A DNA stretch of 64,000 nucleotides from assembly GCA_002360635.1 (NCBI GenBank), contig DEQW01000006.1, forward strand, positions 10,542 through 74,541. Direction: 5' to 3'. The first letter of the stretch is position 1; each line of letters begins with the position of its first letter. A program made the translations under genes and the position numbers. Source of the stretch: Flavobacteriaceae bacterium UBA3356 (GTDB lineage Bacteria > Bacteroidota > Bacteroidia > Flavobacteriales > Flavobacteriaceae). Under the pieces are notes generated by a model. It ran no database searches, was not told where the DNA came from, and saw only the letters and a program-made list of their open reading frames with translations. Shown here one piece after another: positions 45,891 through 55,367 of this stretch.

Positions 45891-46931
45891 CTACTCAAGT
45901 ACTTGATAAATGGTCATTGATTTTGCTTTATTCTTCAAAGTGATATCACCTATTTTTTTACATTTAAAGGATTCTTTCACTTTATCGTAGCAATCTTCAC
46001 TAATGACAATCTGGTTTTCTTCAGCTGCATCTTGAAGTCTTGCAGCAGTGTTTACCGTATCTCCTATAACAGTATAATCCAACCGTTTTAAACTCTCTGA
46101 ACCAATATTCCCCGAAATCATCTCACCACTTTTTATCCCGATGGATACCTTGGGCTTAAATTGTAGCTTTCTGCCAAAAGCAGGTAAGCTGTTTATTTTT
46201 GCGCAGACAGCCAAAGCGGCATCTATAGATCTATCTAAGTGATATTCGCCTGTAAAAACTGCCATAATCGCATCGCCAATAAATTTATCGATATAGCCTT
46301 TTTGTTCCATAATTTCTTTTACCATGACATCGAAATATGAATTGATCATCGTAACAACTGTATCTGCCGAGGCGGTTTCACTAATGGCTGTAAAACCACA
46401 AATATCCACGAACATAACAGACGCTTCAATGGTTTCGTTGGCCATAATGGTAGATTCAAATTCCTTTTTGCCCATAAAATTGAGTACGTTTTCGTCCACG
46501 TACATTTTTAGAATGTTGTTTTCCTTTACAGCTTGAAGGGTTTCTTTTAAAAGCTTGGCATGCTTTAGGGTTTTTTCCATAGTGAGTGTGAGGTCCTCAA
46601 AATTGATGGGTTTGGTTATAAAATCAAACGCACCCCGGTTCATAGCAGTACGGATGTTTTCCATATCGCCGTATGCTGAAACAATCACCGATTTTATAAG
46701 CGGACTCAGTTCGTTAAGTTTGCTCAAAAGCGTAAGGCCGTCCATTTCGGGCATGTTGATGTCGCTCAAAACAATATCCATTTCAGGTATGGTATCTAGT
46801 TTTTCTAGAGCTACTCTTCCGTTTTCGGCAAAATAAAACTCATATTCTCCCCCGCGAATCTGTTTTCGGAACTTTTGCTTTATAAGCATTTCCAAATCTG
46901 CCTCGTCATCTACTACTAATATCTTTGCCAT
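45891..46931 (-). CDS. Receiver-domain class III nucleotide cyclase
   Basis: A 346-residue, two-domain protein. Residues 1-~120 are a CheY-like receiver (ILVVDDE, phosphoacceptor D57 in LSDINMPEMDG, K108). A short helix leads to a class III cyclase (~165-330). Metal ligands are D176 (VMFVDICGFT) and D220 (FIGDAIMAVF). Lys216 and Thr287 (LDYTVIGD) fit purine selection, and N294/R298 (GDTVNTAARL) are the transition-state residues. All catalytic residues are present, so it should make cAMP, or possibly another cyclic nucleotide, when the receiver is phosphorylated. The next gene is the membrane effector. Confidence 0.92.
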   Translation of the reverse strand: MAKILVVDDEADLEMLIKQKFRKQIRGGEYEFYFAENGRVALEKLDTIPEMDIVLSDINMPEMDGLTLLSKLNELSPLIKSVIVSAYGDMENIRTAMNRGAFDFITKPINFEDLTLTMEKTLKHAKLLKETLQAVKENNILKMYVDENVLNFMGKKEFESTIMANETIEASVMFVDICGFTAISETASADTVVTMINSYFDVMVKEIMEQKGYIDKFIGDAIMAVFTGEYHLDRSIDAALAVCAKINSLPAFGRKLQFKPKVSIGIKSGEMISGNIGSESLKRLDYTVIGDTVNTAARLQDAAEENQIVISEDCYDKVKESFKCKKIGDITLKNKAKSMTIYQVLE

Positions 46932-46972
46932 GATTTTTAGAATTAAAGTTTATCCTTTTTAATAACTTTCTT

Positions 46973-47347
46973 TCAATTAATAAGCGTCCCAATTTCCTTT
47001 CGCAACGATTCAAAATCGATTGGTTTGGTAAAAAATTCCTTTGCACCAGAATCCATAGCCTTGGTATAGTTTTCGGTGTCACCATAGGCTGAAATCATAG
47101 ATACATTAATGTCTGGAAATTTCTTTTTAATATGCTCCAATAATACCAAACCGGTCATTCCTGGCATATTGATATCTGAAAACACATACACTACTTCTGG
47201 CGGATCTTGGTTTTGTAAAATATCCAAAGCTTCTTGACCCGAAAATGCAAATGTTAATTCCAGTTTCTTGTTTCTAATCTCTTTTCTAAATTTTTGACGG
47301 AATAAGGTTTCCACATCTTGTTCGTCATCTACTATTAATATTTTCAT
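46973..47347 (-). CDS. Stand-alone response-regulator receiver
   Basis: A 124-residue CheY-like protein: ILIVDDEQDVETLFRQKF, the phosphoacceptor Asp in FSDINMPGMTG (~57-59), MISAYGD and FTKPIDF with the conserved Lys. Its N-terminus is a close paralogue of the receiver of the following cyclase gene. With no output domain it may be a phosphate sink, a phosphorelay carrier, or an allosteric partner. It starts 12 bp after the multi-GAF kinase stop. Confidence 0.92.
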   Translation of the reverse strand: MKILIVDDEQDVETLFRQKFRKEIRNKKLELTFAFSGQEALDILQNQDPPEVVYVFSDINMPGMTGLVLLEHIKKKFPDINVSMISAYGDTENYTKAMDSGAKEFFTKPIDFESLRKEIGTLIN

Positions 47348-47359
47348 GTCCCTATATAT

Positions 47360-50308
47360 TTAGATTGGTAAATTAATTATGAATTTTGTGAATGAATCGG
47401 CTCCCTTTTTAGATTCGATTTTTAAGCTGCCACCATGAGCTTTTATAATATCGTTCGTGATAGAAAGCCCTAACCCTGTACCTTCAGTACCTCTTTTGGT
47501 TGTAAAGAATGGCATTAATATTTTATCTTGAAGTTCTTCCGGAATACCAAACCCGTTGTCTTCAATTTCTATAATTACAGCACTATTTTTTTCAAAACTT
47601 TTGATGGTCAATTTAGGTTTATAAGTATCTTCATTACCTTCTTTTTTAAGTCGTTCGTACATAGCATCAAAAGCATTGTTACAAAGGTTAAGAATAACAC
47701 GACTGATGTCTTCTATAATAACCGGCACAGCATGAATGGAATTATCCAACTGAAAATCCAAAGAGACATTCATTGGTTTTTTTCCTGCACGCATACCGTG
47801 AAACGCAAGGTTGACGTATTCTTTGAGCATGTCATTTATATGTGAGGCTTCCTTAATACCATTGCCTCCCCGGCTATGCAGCAACATCGATTTAACGATA
47901 CTGTCAGCCCGTGAGCCATGTTCGTGAATCTTTTTTTGGTTGGCCACAATATCTTCTAGAATAAATTTAATTTCTTCCTTTTCAGGGCTACTAGCTAATT
48001 TTTCAAGTTCTTCTTTCACCTCATCAATGAGTTCTAAATTCAATTCAGAAAAATTATTGACAAAGTTTAGGGGGTTTTTAATTTCGTGCGCAATTCCTGC
48101 AGAAAGTTGCCCCAATGAGGCCAGTTTTTCTTGCTGAATTAATTGTTCTTGCGCTGACTCTAATTCCTTTAATGCTATTTGAAGCTTCTCATATGCTTCA
48201 GCATTTTGCATAGCAACACCAACATTGGCGGCTATCGTTTTCAATAACCGTAGGTCGTATTCATTAAAACGATTCTGTTTTTCTGTACTTTGAACACTAA
48301 TAACACCCGTTGCAGTATCGCCCACGACAATGGGAACCCCGAGATAGGATTGTACCCATTTTCCTTTTTTTTCAGCCTTGATTTCCTCATAAGCCCGTTC
48401 CATATCTTCATTGATGAGCAACGGCTCTTTATTGATGATGATTTTTTCTGTGATTCCGTTACCAAACTTCCTCGAATTCGCATCATCTTCACCATACATA
48501 TATGGAAAATGAAGCATATTGGCTTTCCGGTCGTGTATGGCCAAATACACAATGTCTGCATTAAAAGTTTGAAGCATTTGATCACCAATCAATTTAATAA
48601 GCGATTTAAGGTCAAGTTGTGAAACTAAGGCATGGCTTATTTTGTTTACGGTATGTAATTCGGTGGCACGTTGTTTTGTTTCTTCTAAAAGACGAGTGGT
48701 TTCGTTAAATAAACGAGCATTCTCCAAGGCTACGGTCATACTGTTCGCCAACGTGCTCAGCAATCTAATGTCAGATTCTGAAAAGGCATTTTCACTTTCT
48801 ACATTCTGTAAACTCACATATCCTCTCACTTCCTTCCCTGCTATCATGGGAACGTACAGAGCAGATTTGGTAAATTGGGTACCCGGGACAACGGTAGGGA
48901 CTTCTCCTGTAATTTTTGTCCACATTTCGTCTACATTTTCATGTAAGTAAATTGAATTTTTAGATGTGATTATTTTTTTTCTAAGTGTATCAATGGGACG
49001 TGGTTTTAACGAAAACCGCTGACCGTCTTCAAAAATATAATTGAATTCTTCTAGACTATCTTCATGATTAAAGGTTGAAATAGCAACTACTTGGGCATCA
49101 AATAGAGACCGTATTCGCTCGCCTACCAGTTCGTAAATGCCTTGCATATCCATTTCGGCAACCAAACCTTGTTGCACACTATTTATTACTGAAAGTTCAG
49201 CATTTCGTTGTTCAGCTTCATTAAAAAGCCTAGCATTTTCCAAAGCGACGCTCATACTATTGGCCAAGGTGCTTAAAAGCCGGACGTCGGAATCACTGAA
49301 TGCATTTTCGCGGTCAAGGTTTTGAATGCTTAAGCATCCTTTTACTTCTGTACCAACACTCAATGGGACAAACAGCATGGCTTTGGGCAAACGCGTGCCA
49401 GGTACCGCAACGTGTTTTTCGCCAGTGATTTCGCGTATTTTATTATCGGCATCTTCATTTACAAGTAATAGGGTCTTGTTTTTTATGATCCAATATCGAA
49501 TTTGATTAAGTGGTCTAGGTTCAGGATACAAGCGTTCGCCATCTTCAAACAGATAATGAAAATGCTCCATACCGGTTTCTTGGTTAAAAGAGTATATTCC
49601 CGTGACTTGCGCATCGAAAAGATCCCGTAGGCGAGTCCCTACTAAATCGTAAATTCCCTGAAGGTCCATCTGCGCCACCAACCCTTGTTGTACGCTGTTA
49701 ATAACAGCAAGTTCGGCGTTTCGCTGTTCGGCTTCGTTAAAGAGTCTAGCATTTTCCAAACCTACGCTCATACTATTGGCTATGGTTTCCAATAACTTAA
49801 TATCATTCCTTGAAAAGGCTTTTTCACGATCTAAATTCTGAATACTTACATAACCCGACACATCATTTCTAACAACCATAGGCACAAATAAAATTGATTT
49901 TGGCAATCGGGTACCCGGAACGGCTTTCGCTGGCTTTCCAGAAATTTCAGCAACTTTTTCAGATAACTTTTCATCTATTAAAATAAGTTCTTTTTTAGCG
50001 ATTAAAAGTTTTCTAACTGCATCTAATTTTCTAGGTTTCGGACTGATTAACTCCCCATCTTCATATAAAAAATTAAATATCTCAATTTGTTTTTCATGAT
50101 CGATAGTATATATACCAACAACCTGAGCATCAAATAAATCCCTTATTTTATCTCCAACCATATTGTAAATTCCTTGCATACCAACTTCTTTGTTAATGGC
50201 TTCTTGTATGCTGTTCAATAGGGATAATTCGGCTTCACGCTGTTTTAGTTGATGCGTGAGGCTCTCCAAATTGGGCTTTGCTTCTATTTTTTTACTTAGT
50301 CGATCCAT
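47360..50308 (-). CDS. Multi-GAF hybrid-free histidine kinase
   Basis: A 982-residue soluble histidine kinase with four N-terminal GAF domains (~20-200, 200-375, 375-550, 560-720). The first three are tandem duplicates of ~176 residues, sharing GIYxxVGxxIRxLFDAQVV, VPGTRLPK and ENARLFNEAEQRNAEL. The HisKA part follows (GIAHEIKNPLNFVNNFSE, phospho-His in HEIKNP), then the ATPase with N box NLCNNAFDAM, DNGFGIPEEL and GTEGTGLGLS. No membrane segment is seen. GAF domains sense small molecules or redox state. Its neighbours, a receiver and a receiver-cyclase, are its likely targets. Confidence 0.92.
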   Translation of the reverse strand: MDRLSKKIEAKPNLESLTHQLKQREAELSLLNSIQEAINKEVGMQGIYNMVGDKIRDLFDAQVVGIYTIDHEKQIEIFNFLYEDGELISPKPRKLDAVRKLLIAKKELILIDEKLSEKVAEISGKPAKAVPGTRLPKSILFVPMVVRNDVSGYVSIQNLDREKAFSRNDIKLLETIANSMSVGLENARLFNEAEQRNAELAVINSVQQGLVAQMDLQGIYDLVGTRLRDLFDAQVTGIYSFNQETGMEHFHYLFEDGERLYPEPRPLNQIRYWIIKNKTLLLVNEDADNKIREITGEKHVAVPGTRLPKAMLFVPLSVGTEVKGCLSIQNLDRENAFSDSDVRLLSTLANSMSVALENARLFNEAEQRNAELSVINSVQQGLVAEMDMQGIYELVGERIRSLFDAQVVAISTFNHEDSLEEFNYIFEDGQRFSLKPRPIDTLRKKIITSKNSIYLHENVDEMWTKITGEVPTVVPGTQFTKSALYVPMIAGKEVRGYVSLQNVESENAFSESDIRLLSTLANSMTVALENARLFNETTRLLEETKQRATELHTVNKISHALVSQLDLKSLIKLIGDQMLQTFNADIVYLAIHDRKANMLHFPYMYGEDDANSRKFGNGITEKIIINKEPLLINEDMERAYEEIKAEKKGKWVQSYLGVPIVVGDTATGVISVQSTEKQNRFNEYDLRLLKTIAANVGVAMQNAEAYEKLQIALKELESAQEQLIQQEKLASLGQLSAGIAHEIKNPLNFVNNFSELNLELIDEVKEELEKLASSPEKEEIKFILEDIVANQKKIHEHGSRADSIVKSMLLHSRGGNGIKEASHINDMLKEYVNLAFHGMRAGKKPMNVSLDFQLDNSIHAVPVIIEDISRVILNLCNNAFDAMYERLKKEGNEDTYKPKLTIKSFEKNSAVIIEIEDNGFGIPEELQDKILMPFFTTKRGTEGTGLGLSITNDIIKAHGGSLKIESKKGADSFTKFIINLPI

Positions 50309-50317
50309 ATAAAACGA

Positions 50318-52459
50318 TTAAAAGTTTTTATGTTTTTTTGATGCAGGTAACGATACTTTAAATGTTGTGCCTTTTCCCTCTTCCGTTTTAACGGTAATTC
50401 TACCTCCATGGGCCTTTACAATATCATAGCTCATACTTAGCCCCAGGCCGGTTCCTTGCCCAGTGGGTTTTGTAGTAAAAAAAGGCTGAAATATTTTATC
50501 TACGACCTCTTTGGGTATACCGTTGCCGTTGTCTTTTATTGAAATATTCACTCTCTCCTTTAACCTTTTAGTGCCAATTGAAACCGTAGGCTGATAATCA
50601 TTTTCTGTTGTTGAGTTTTTTCTTTCGTTAAAAGCACTTCGACTGCGCTCAACACAGGCATAAAAAGCATTTGTAATTAAATTTAAAATTACACGCCCCA
50701 TATCTTGTGGAATCACCTGCACAAGACCAATGTTTTCATCAAAATTGGTTTCTAGGTTTGCGTTGAAATTTTTATCCTTTGCCCGTAAGCCGTGATAGGC
50801 TAAACGCAGGTATTCGTCTGCCAATTTGTTTATATCTGTTGGTTCTTTTTCGGCAGTGCTTGTTCTGCTATGTTGCAACATTCCTTTTACAATGGTATCG
50901 GCACGTTTGCCGTGGTGATTTATTTTCTCAAGGTTTTGTTTTATATCGTTTACAATAAGCTTTACCTCTTCTAGGTTACCTTTTGCCAATTCCTCATTCA
51001 TTTCTTCTAGTAGCTCGTTACTTACTTCAGAAAAATTATTGACAAAATTCAAAGGGTTTTGTATTTCGTGAGCAATCCCCGCTGTGAGCTCTCCAAGACT
51101 TGCCATTTTTTCAGATTGAATAAGTTGTGCTTGAGTTGCTTTAAGGTCGTTTAAAGAGTTTTTTAGTTTTTGGTTTGCCTCTTCTAATGCATTTTGTTTT
51201 TGGGCTAGTTCTAAATTAAGGTTAGCCAAAGCTTTTCTTTTTTTCCGAATATTGTTAATGGTGAAATACATTCCAAAAAGTATAACGGCTAAAAGTATCG
51301 CAATGCCTATGTACAGAAATTGTATTTTTCGTTGACGGCTTATAGTCGCCACCTGCTCTTCTATGGTTTCATCTTTTTTAGCAGTTTCGTATTTTATTTG
51401 AAGTTCAGACTCCAACTGCTGTATGGTCTGCTCCATATTCCTGAAACGTGCGCTAGAAAATAACCGTTCATATTCTAATGCTTTTTCAAATTGACCTAGA
51501 GCTGCGTAACTATCTGAAGCGTGCATATAGTTTTCAAAAAGGTTACGGGTGTTACCTGTACTTTTCATGATGTTGATGGCTTCTAATGTATACGGTAAAG
51601 ATGCTTTATAATTCTCTTGTAAACGGTACACGTGGCCTATGTTCGCCAAGGCCGGAATTATGCCTCTGGTATTTTTATTTTCCTTGGCTATTTGGTAGCC
51701 TTTTTGGTATTCGGCAATAGCATCATCGTACCGCTCCATATATTTATAAATATTACCTCGTGTATTGTAATTTGGGGTAATGTCCCTTTCCTTTTTGCCC
51801 GCGCCTTTTAGCACTGAAATTGCTTTATTGATTTCTTCAAGTGCTTTATCATATTGTCCCAATATCAATAGATTATCAGCTTTATAGCGATAACTAATGG
51901 CTAATTCTTCAGGTACGTTCAGTTCTTTTTGAATATCAATCGCTTTTTGGCAGTAATCTGCACCTTCTTGATATTTTTCCTGATAATATAATAGATCGCA
52001 CAAACGGGTATAGCTTTTGGCAATACCATTACGGTCATTTGTTTTCTCAAATAATTTAAGAGCTTTAAAGTCTTGCTCCATTGCCTTGCTATACTCACCC
52101 ATCTGTTTGAAGGCATCTTCCATTTCAAGATAAGTCTCTGCCTGTAGCTTATTTAAATTTAGTTTGGCATAGAGCACATTCGCTTCTTTTAAATAATACA
52201 GTGTAGAGTCGTTAGTAAGGTTTGTTTTGTGCCAACTGGCTAGGTTACGGTAGGAGGCCGCCAATTGCTTTGTGTTATTTTCCTTTTTTGAAAGCCGAAC
52301 CGCTAAGTGGGCATTTTTATAAACGGAAGCAGAATCCTGTATGTGTGATTCTAAACTATTGGTAACACCAATAACCAACGTATCTAAATTACTTTGGTTT
52401 TGACCAAAACCAATCCAGAAAGAAAATAAAAGTGATATGGTTAACAGTACCGTTTTCAA
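50318..52459 (-). CDS. TPR-containing membrane histidine kinase
   Basis: A 713-residue kinase. The signal peptide MKTVLLTISLLFSFWIGFGQ leads to a periplasmic array of about six TPR repeats (~60-340, e.g. YDDAIAEYQKGYQIAKE). A coiled coil, one membrane helix (FLYIGIAILLAVILFGMYF, ~375-393) and the kinase core follow: GIAHEIQNPLNFVNNFSE, NLITNAFYA, DNGNGIPKEV and TGQGTGLGLS. Between the N box and the next strand it has an insertion ACVERSRSAF that the paralogue at 52579 lacks. The DNA there is a flavobacterial repeat (50635-50658). The kinase motifs are intact, so the insertion is probably tolerated. Confidence 0.92.
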   Translation of the reverse strand: MKTVLLTISLLFSFWIGFGQNQSNLDTLVIGVTNSLESHIQDSASVYKNAHLAVRLSKKENNTKQLAASYRNLASWHKTNLTNDSTLYYLKEANVLYAKLNLNKLQAETYLEMEDAFKQMGEYSKAMEQDFKALKLFEKTNDRNGIAKSYTRLCDLLYYQEKYQEGADYCQKAIDIQKELNVPEELAISYRYKADNLLILGQYDKALEEINKAISVLKGAGKKERDITPNYNTRGNIYKYMERYDDAIAEYQKGYQIAKENKNTRGIIPALANIGHVYRLQENYKASLPYTLEAINIMKSTGNTRNLFENYMHASDSYAALGQFEKALEYERLFSSARFRNMEQTIQQLESELQIKYETAKKDETIEEQVATISRQRKIQFLYIGIAILLAVILFGMYFTINNIRKKRKALANLNLELAQKQNALEEANQKLKNSLNDLKATQAQLIQSEKMASLGELTAGIAHEIQNPLNFVNNFSEVSNELLEEMNEELAKGNLEEVKLIVNDIKQNLEKINHHGKRADTIVKGMLQHSRTSTAEKEPTDINKLADEYLRLAYHGLRAKDKNFNANLETNFDENIGLVQVIPQDMGRVILNLITNAFYACVERSRSAFNERKNSTTENDYQPTVSIGTKRLKERVNISIKDNGNGIPKEVVDKIFQPFFTTKPTGQGTGLGLSMSYDIVKAHGGRITVKTEEGKGTTFKVSLPASKKHKNF
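50635..50658. repeat. Flavobacterial short repeat inside a kinase gene
   Basis: The 24 bases contain CTTCGACTGCGCTCAACA, a wording I recognise as a dispersed short repeat of flavobacterial genomes. It lies in frame in the kinase ATPase domain and adds about nine residues relative to the neighbouring paralogue. Confidence 0.6.
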
Positions 52460-52578
52460 TGTATTAATTTGATTGTTAGTTAATTATAAATATAGTTAAT
52501 CTTTTAATAGGTACCCATGAAAACCTATGCTTACTTTTCGGTTTAAAATGTGCTCGATTAGTACTTTTTATGGGTTGA

Positions 52579-54210
52579 TCAATTCTTATACTTTTTCGTA
52601 TTAATCGGGATTACCAGGCTAAATTCTGTTCCTATTCCTTCTTGTGTTTCTACTATTAAATCCCCTCCATGTGCTTTTACAATATCGTAGCTTAAGCTCA
52701 ATCCCAACCCTGTACCCTGCCCTGTTGGTTTAGTGGTAAAAAAGGGTTGAAATATTTTATCCACAACGTGTTTGGGCATACCAATGCCGTTGTCTTTTAC
52801 CGATATACTTACTTTATCTTTTAGTTTTCTGGTACTGATTGAAACTATAGGTTCGTAATCCAAATCTACACACTCCTTTACCGAAGCTTCGGAAACTGCG
52901 TAAAAGGCATTGGTAATTACATTTAAAATAACGCGGCCTATATCTTGTGGGACGATTTCTATTTTTCCGATAGAAGTATCATAATCAGTTTTTATTGTTG
53001 CATTAAAATTTTTGTCTTTGGCTCTTAGGCCATGATAGGCCAACCGTATGTACTCATCTGCCAAAACATTGATGTCTGTAGGTGTTTTTTCACCTGTATT
53101 ACTTCGGCTATGTTGCAGCATACCTTTCACTATGCCATCGGCGCGTTTGCCGTGATGGTTTATTTTTTCAAGGTTCTGAATCACATCTTTGGCTATAAAG
53201 TTTACTTCTTCCGTATCGCCTTTTGCCAATTCATCAAGCATTTCTTGTAATAGCTCTTTACTTACTTCAGAAAAATTATTGACGAAGTTTAACGGATTCT
53301 GAATCTCATGTGCAATACCTGCCGTGAGTTCTCCTAAACTTGCCATCTTTTCCGATTGAATCAATTGCGATTGCGTAGCTTTTAGTTCTATCAGTGTTTT
53401 TTCTAAGGTCTCTTTTTCCTTTCTCAAGTTTTCGGCCTGCTCTTCTGCTTTTGCTATATCCATAAAGCGACGGTACGCGAGGTCAAATACGTTTCTAAAT
53501 CGCTTTAGTATTTCTAATTGCTCTTGCGTAATGGAATTATAGGTAGAAATACCTAAATGTCCCTCCCCTATAGAATACAGATAAAAACATACCGAACGAG
53601 CTTTTAATAACTTTTCATCAAAACTTGAAATAGTCGTTTTTCGCCAGTCCATCCAATCTTCAAAATCTTTCCCTATTATTTCTTTTTGGTATAAAGCATC
53701 ATGAGAGGCGTCCAACTCATCATACAGGTTTTGTATAATGGGCGAGGTTTCATAGCGTGATTCTTTAAATATTTCGGCACTGCCTTCCGTATAGACACAA
53801 ATAAGATATAGCTCGTTTTCGCCAAGGTTTATCACTACTTGTGCATTGCGGGTATTGGTAAACCCCAAAAGAAGCAGTTCGTTATATAATGATTCTGCCA
53901 CTTTAATAAGCTCATCAGATGTACGGATGGTCAATGCCACGGCGCGCATTCGTTCTAAGGCAGCCTCTATTTCCAGTTCCTTGTTTTGGGTTTCAACAGC
54001 CTTTCTTTTTTTCTCTAGCTCTTCAATGGTTTCTTCTAACAGGATGGCAGTGGTACGCTTTACCTTTTCGGTACGTTCCAGTTTAAATTCTGAAATAGTC
54101 AAGTCACGGTCCGTATCTTTGGCCGCTTTAATTAGAGTGCTCTTATCTGCTTCGGAAAGATGTCCCGACTGCTCTATAAAATCCAGTATTTTTTGAAGAT
54201 GCTGGTTCAT
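52579..54210 (-). CDS. Cytoplasmic histidine kinase
   Basis: A 543-residue soluble kinase. I start it at the ATG at 54210 (MNQHLQKILDFIEQ), which overlaps the FIST gene stop by 4 bp; the longer frame would overlap further. A coiled coil (~45-90) with EIEAALERMRAVALTIRTSD leads into a GAF-like sensor (~95-250), typical of Bacteroidota kinases. The HisKA/ATPase core has GIAHEIQNPLNFVNNFSE, NVITNAFYAV, DNGIGMPKHV and TGQGTGLGLS. The core is nearly identical to that of the TPR kinase downstream, so the two arose by duplication. The FIST proteins are its probable signal input. Confidence 0.9.
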   Translation of the reverse strand: MNQHLQKILDFIEQSGHLSEADKSTLIKAAKDTDRDLTISEFKLERTEKVKRTTAILLEETIEELEKKRKAVETQNKELEIEAALERMRAVALTIRTSDELIKVAESLYNELLLLGFTNTRNAQVVINLGENELYLICVYTEGSAEIFKESRYETSPIIQNLYDELDASHDALYQKEIIGKDFEDWMDWRKTTISSFDEKLLKARSVCFYLYSIGEGHLGISTYNSITQEQLEILKRFRNVFDLAYRRFMDIAKAEEQAENLRKEKETLEKTLIELKATQSQLIQSEKMASLGELTAGIAHEIQNPLNFVNNFSEVSKELLQEMLDELAKGDTEEVNFIAKDVIQNLEKINHHGKRADGIVKGMLQHSRSNTGEKTPTDINVLADEYIRLAYHGLRAKDKNFNATIKTDYDTSIGKIEIVPQDIGRVILNVITNAFYAVSEASVKECVDLDYEPIVSISTRKLKDKVSISVKDNGIGMPKHVVDKIFQPFFTTKPTGQGTGLGLSLSYDIVKAHGGDLIVETQEGIGTEFSLVIPINTKKYKN

Positions 54211-55367
54211 TCTTTTTCTTTTAAAGCTACCCAACAACAGGCACCAGAATGATATTCCTGCTTTCCTCCTGGGGCTCTACCATATTCTCCATACGTGAAA
54301 AAACCTGCCATCGGGACATTCCACAAGTCGGCCAACCCTTCATTTTCAACCGAAACCAATGGTCCTAAAACCGGTGGCCTACCGGCGCAAGAAAAAATAA
54401 GCAACGCATCGGCATCGGTTACTTTTTCATCTTTAAGTTTACTCGCTCGATCGATGATTTCTTCAGCAATATCTAAATCTGGCGGCATGGTAAACCATAA
54501 CTCCGTTCCTTCTTTTATTTCCGTATCCATGACAAGTGCTTGCTCTGTTTGATCAACGCGCAACGGACTCCGTAAGGCATTTTCGCCCGAAGCCCTTTTT
54601 ACAATAAATGGGTAGTAGATGGATAAATCTTTAAACATATCGAAATTTTCATCTCCCAGTCTTTCGGTCTCACCAAGGTATTTATAATACATTTCGACGG
54701 CAGGTTTGTCATCAACGGTATAGAGCAGGTTGCCTTTGCTCTTGGTTACTTTTCTAGATATCCCCATCGGTTTCCATCCAGTGATGGCCATTCCACTAAG
54801 TGAAACCCTGTCAGCATTGAGAACAAGTGCTGCCATACCCAAATCAGTTTCTTCGCTATTGGTAAATATGAAAGAACCTGAAAATGTCCAGTCGTCACCG
54901 GCCATACCACCAAAGTATATTCGATCGGGGCCAAAAGCTTCGTTAATGTTCTTAATAAAGGGCTCCCCATCAAAATATTCACCCTCAACAGTCATCCCTG
55001 TGCTATAAAGGATAAAGGATGGATTACTGAAATGGCCTAAGGCATCTTCTGCTAGTTTTGAAACAGTTTTCTCCACGTTACTATCCCGGATGTTTTCATA
55101 AAAGATTTTGTAATGCTCTTTTGATAAGTCTAAAAGCAACATAGCAATTTCTCCCTCGGTTTGATGGCCATTGGTAAACTCACCGCAAGAAGTTGCACCA
55201 AATACATCAATATTTTTTGAATCCAATAATTGGCAAATCGCTTTTCTATCCTGCTTAATAGAGATGAAAATGATGGCCAAGGTTGGTTTAAATGTTTCAT
55301 CAATTACTTGTTCCAAAGATTTTTGGATATCAGCGACAGATGTACCGTGAATTGATTTAGCTTTCAT
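54207..55367 (-). CDS. FIST-domain sensor protein 2
   Basis: A 386-residue FIST_N plus FIST_C protein. I start it at 55367 (MKAKSIHGTSVADIQKSLEQ) because this aligns with its neighbour and overlaps that gene's stop by 4 bp. Signs of the family: FGATSCGEFTNGH and GEIAMLLLD in FIST_N (~50-75), FGGMAGDDWTFSGSF (~160), and AGFFTYGEYGRAPGGKQEYH near the C-terminus in FIST_C. FIST domains are thought to bind small ligands such as amino acids and to feed kinases. It is coupled to the kinase gene downstream by ATGA. Confidence 0.9.
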   Translation of the reverse strand: MKAKSIHGTSVADIQKSLEQVIDETFKPTLAIIFISIKQDRKAICQLLDSKNIDVFGATSCGEFTNGHQTEGEIAMLLLDLSKEHYKIFYENIRDSNVEKTVSKLAEDALGHFSNPSFILYSTGMTVEGEYFDGEPFIKNINEAFGPDRIYFGGMAGDDWTFSGSFIFTNSEETDLGMAALVLNADRVSLSGMAITGWKPMGISRKVTKSKGNLLYTVDDKPAVEMYYKYLGETERLGDENFDMFKDLSIYYPFIVKRASGENALRSPLRVDQTEQALVMDTEIKEGTELWFTMPPDLDIAEEIIDRASKLKDEKVTDADALLIFSCAGRPPVLGPLVSVENEGLADLWNVPMAGFFTYGEYGRAPGGKQEYHSGACCWVALKEKE

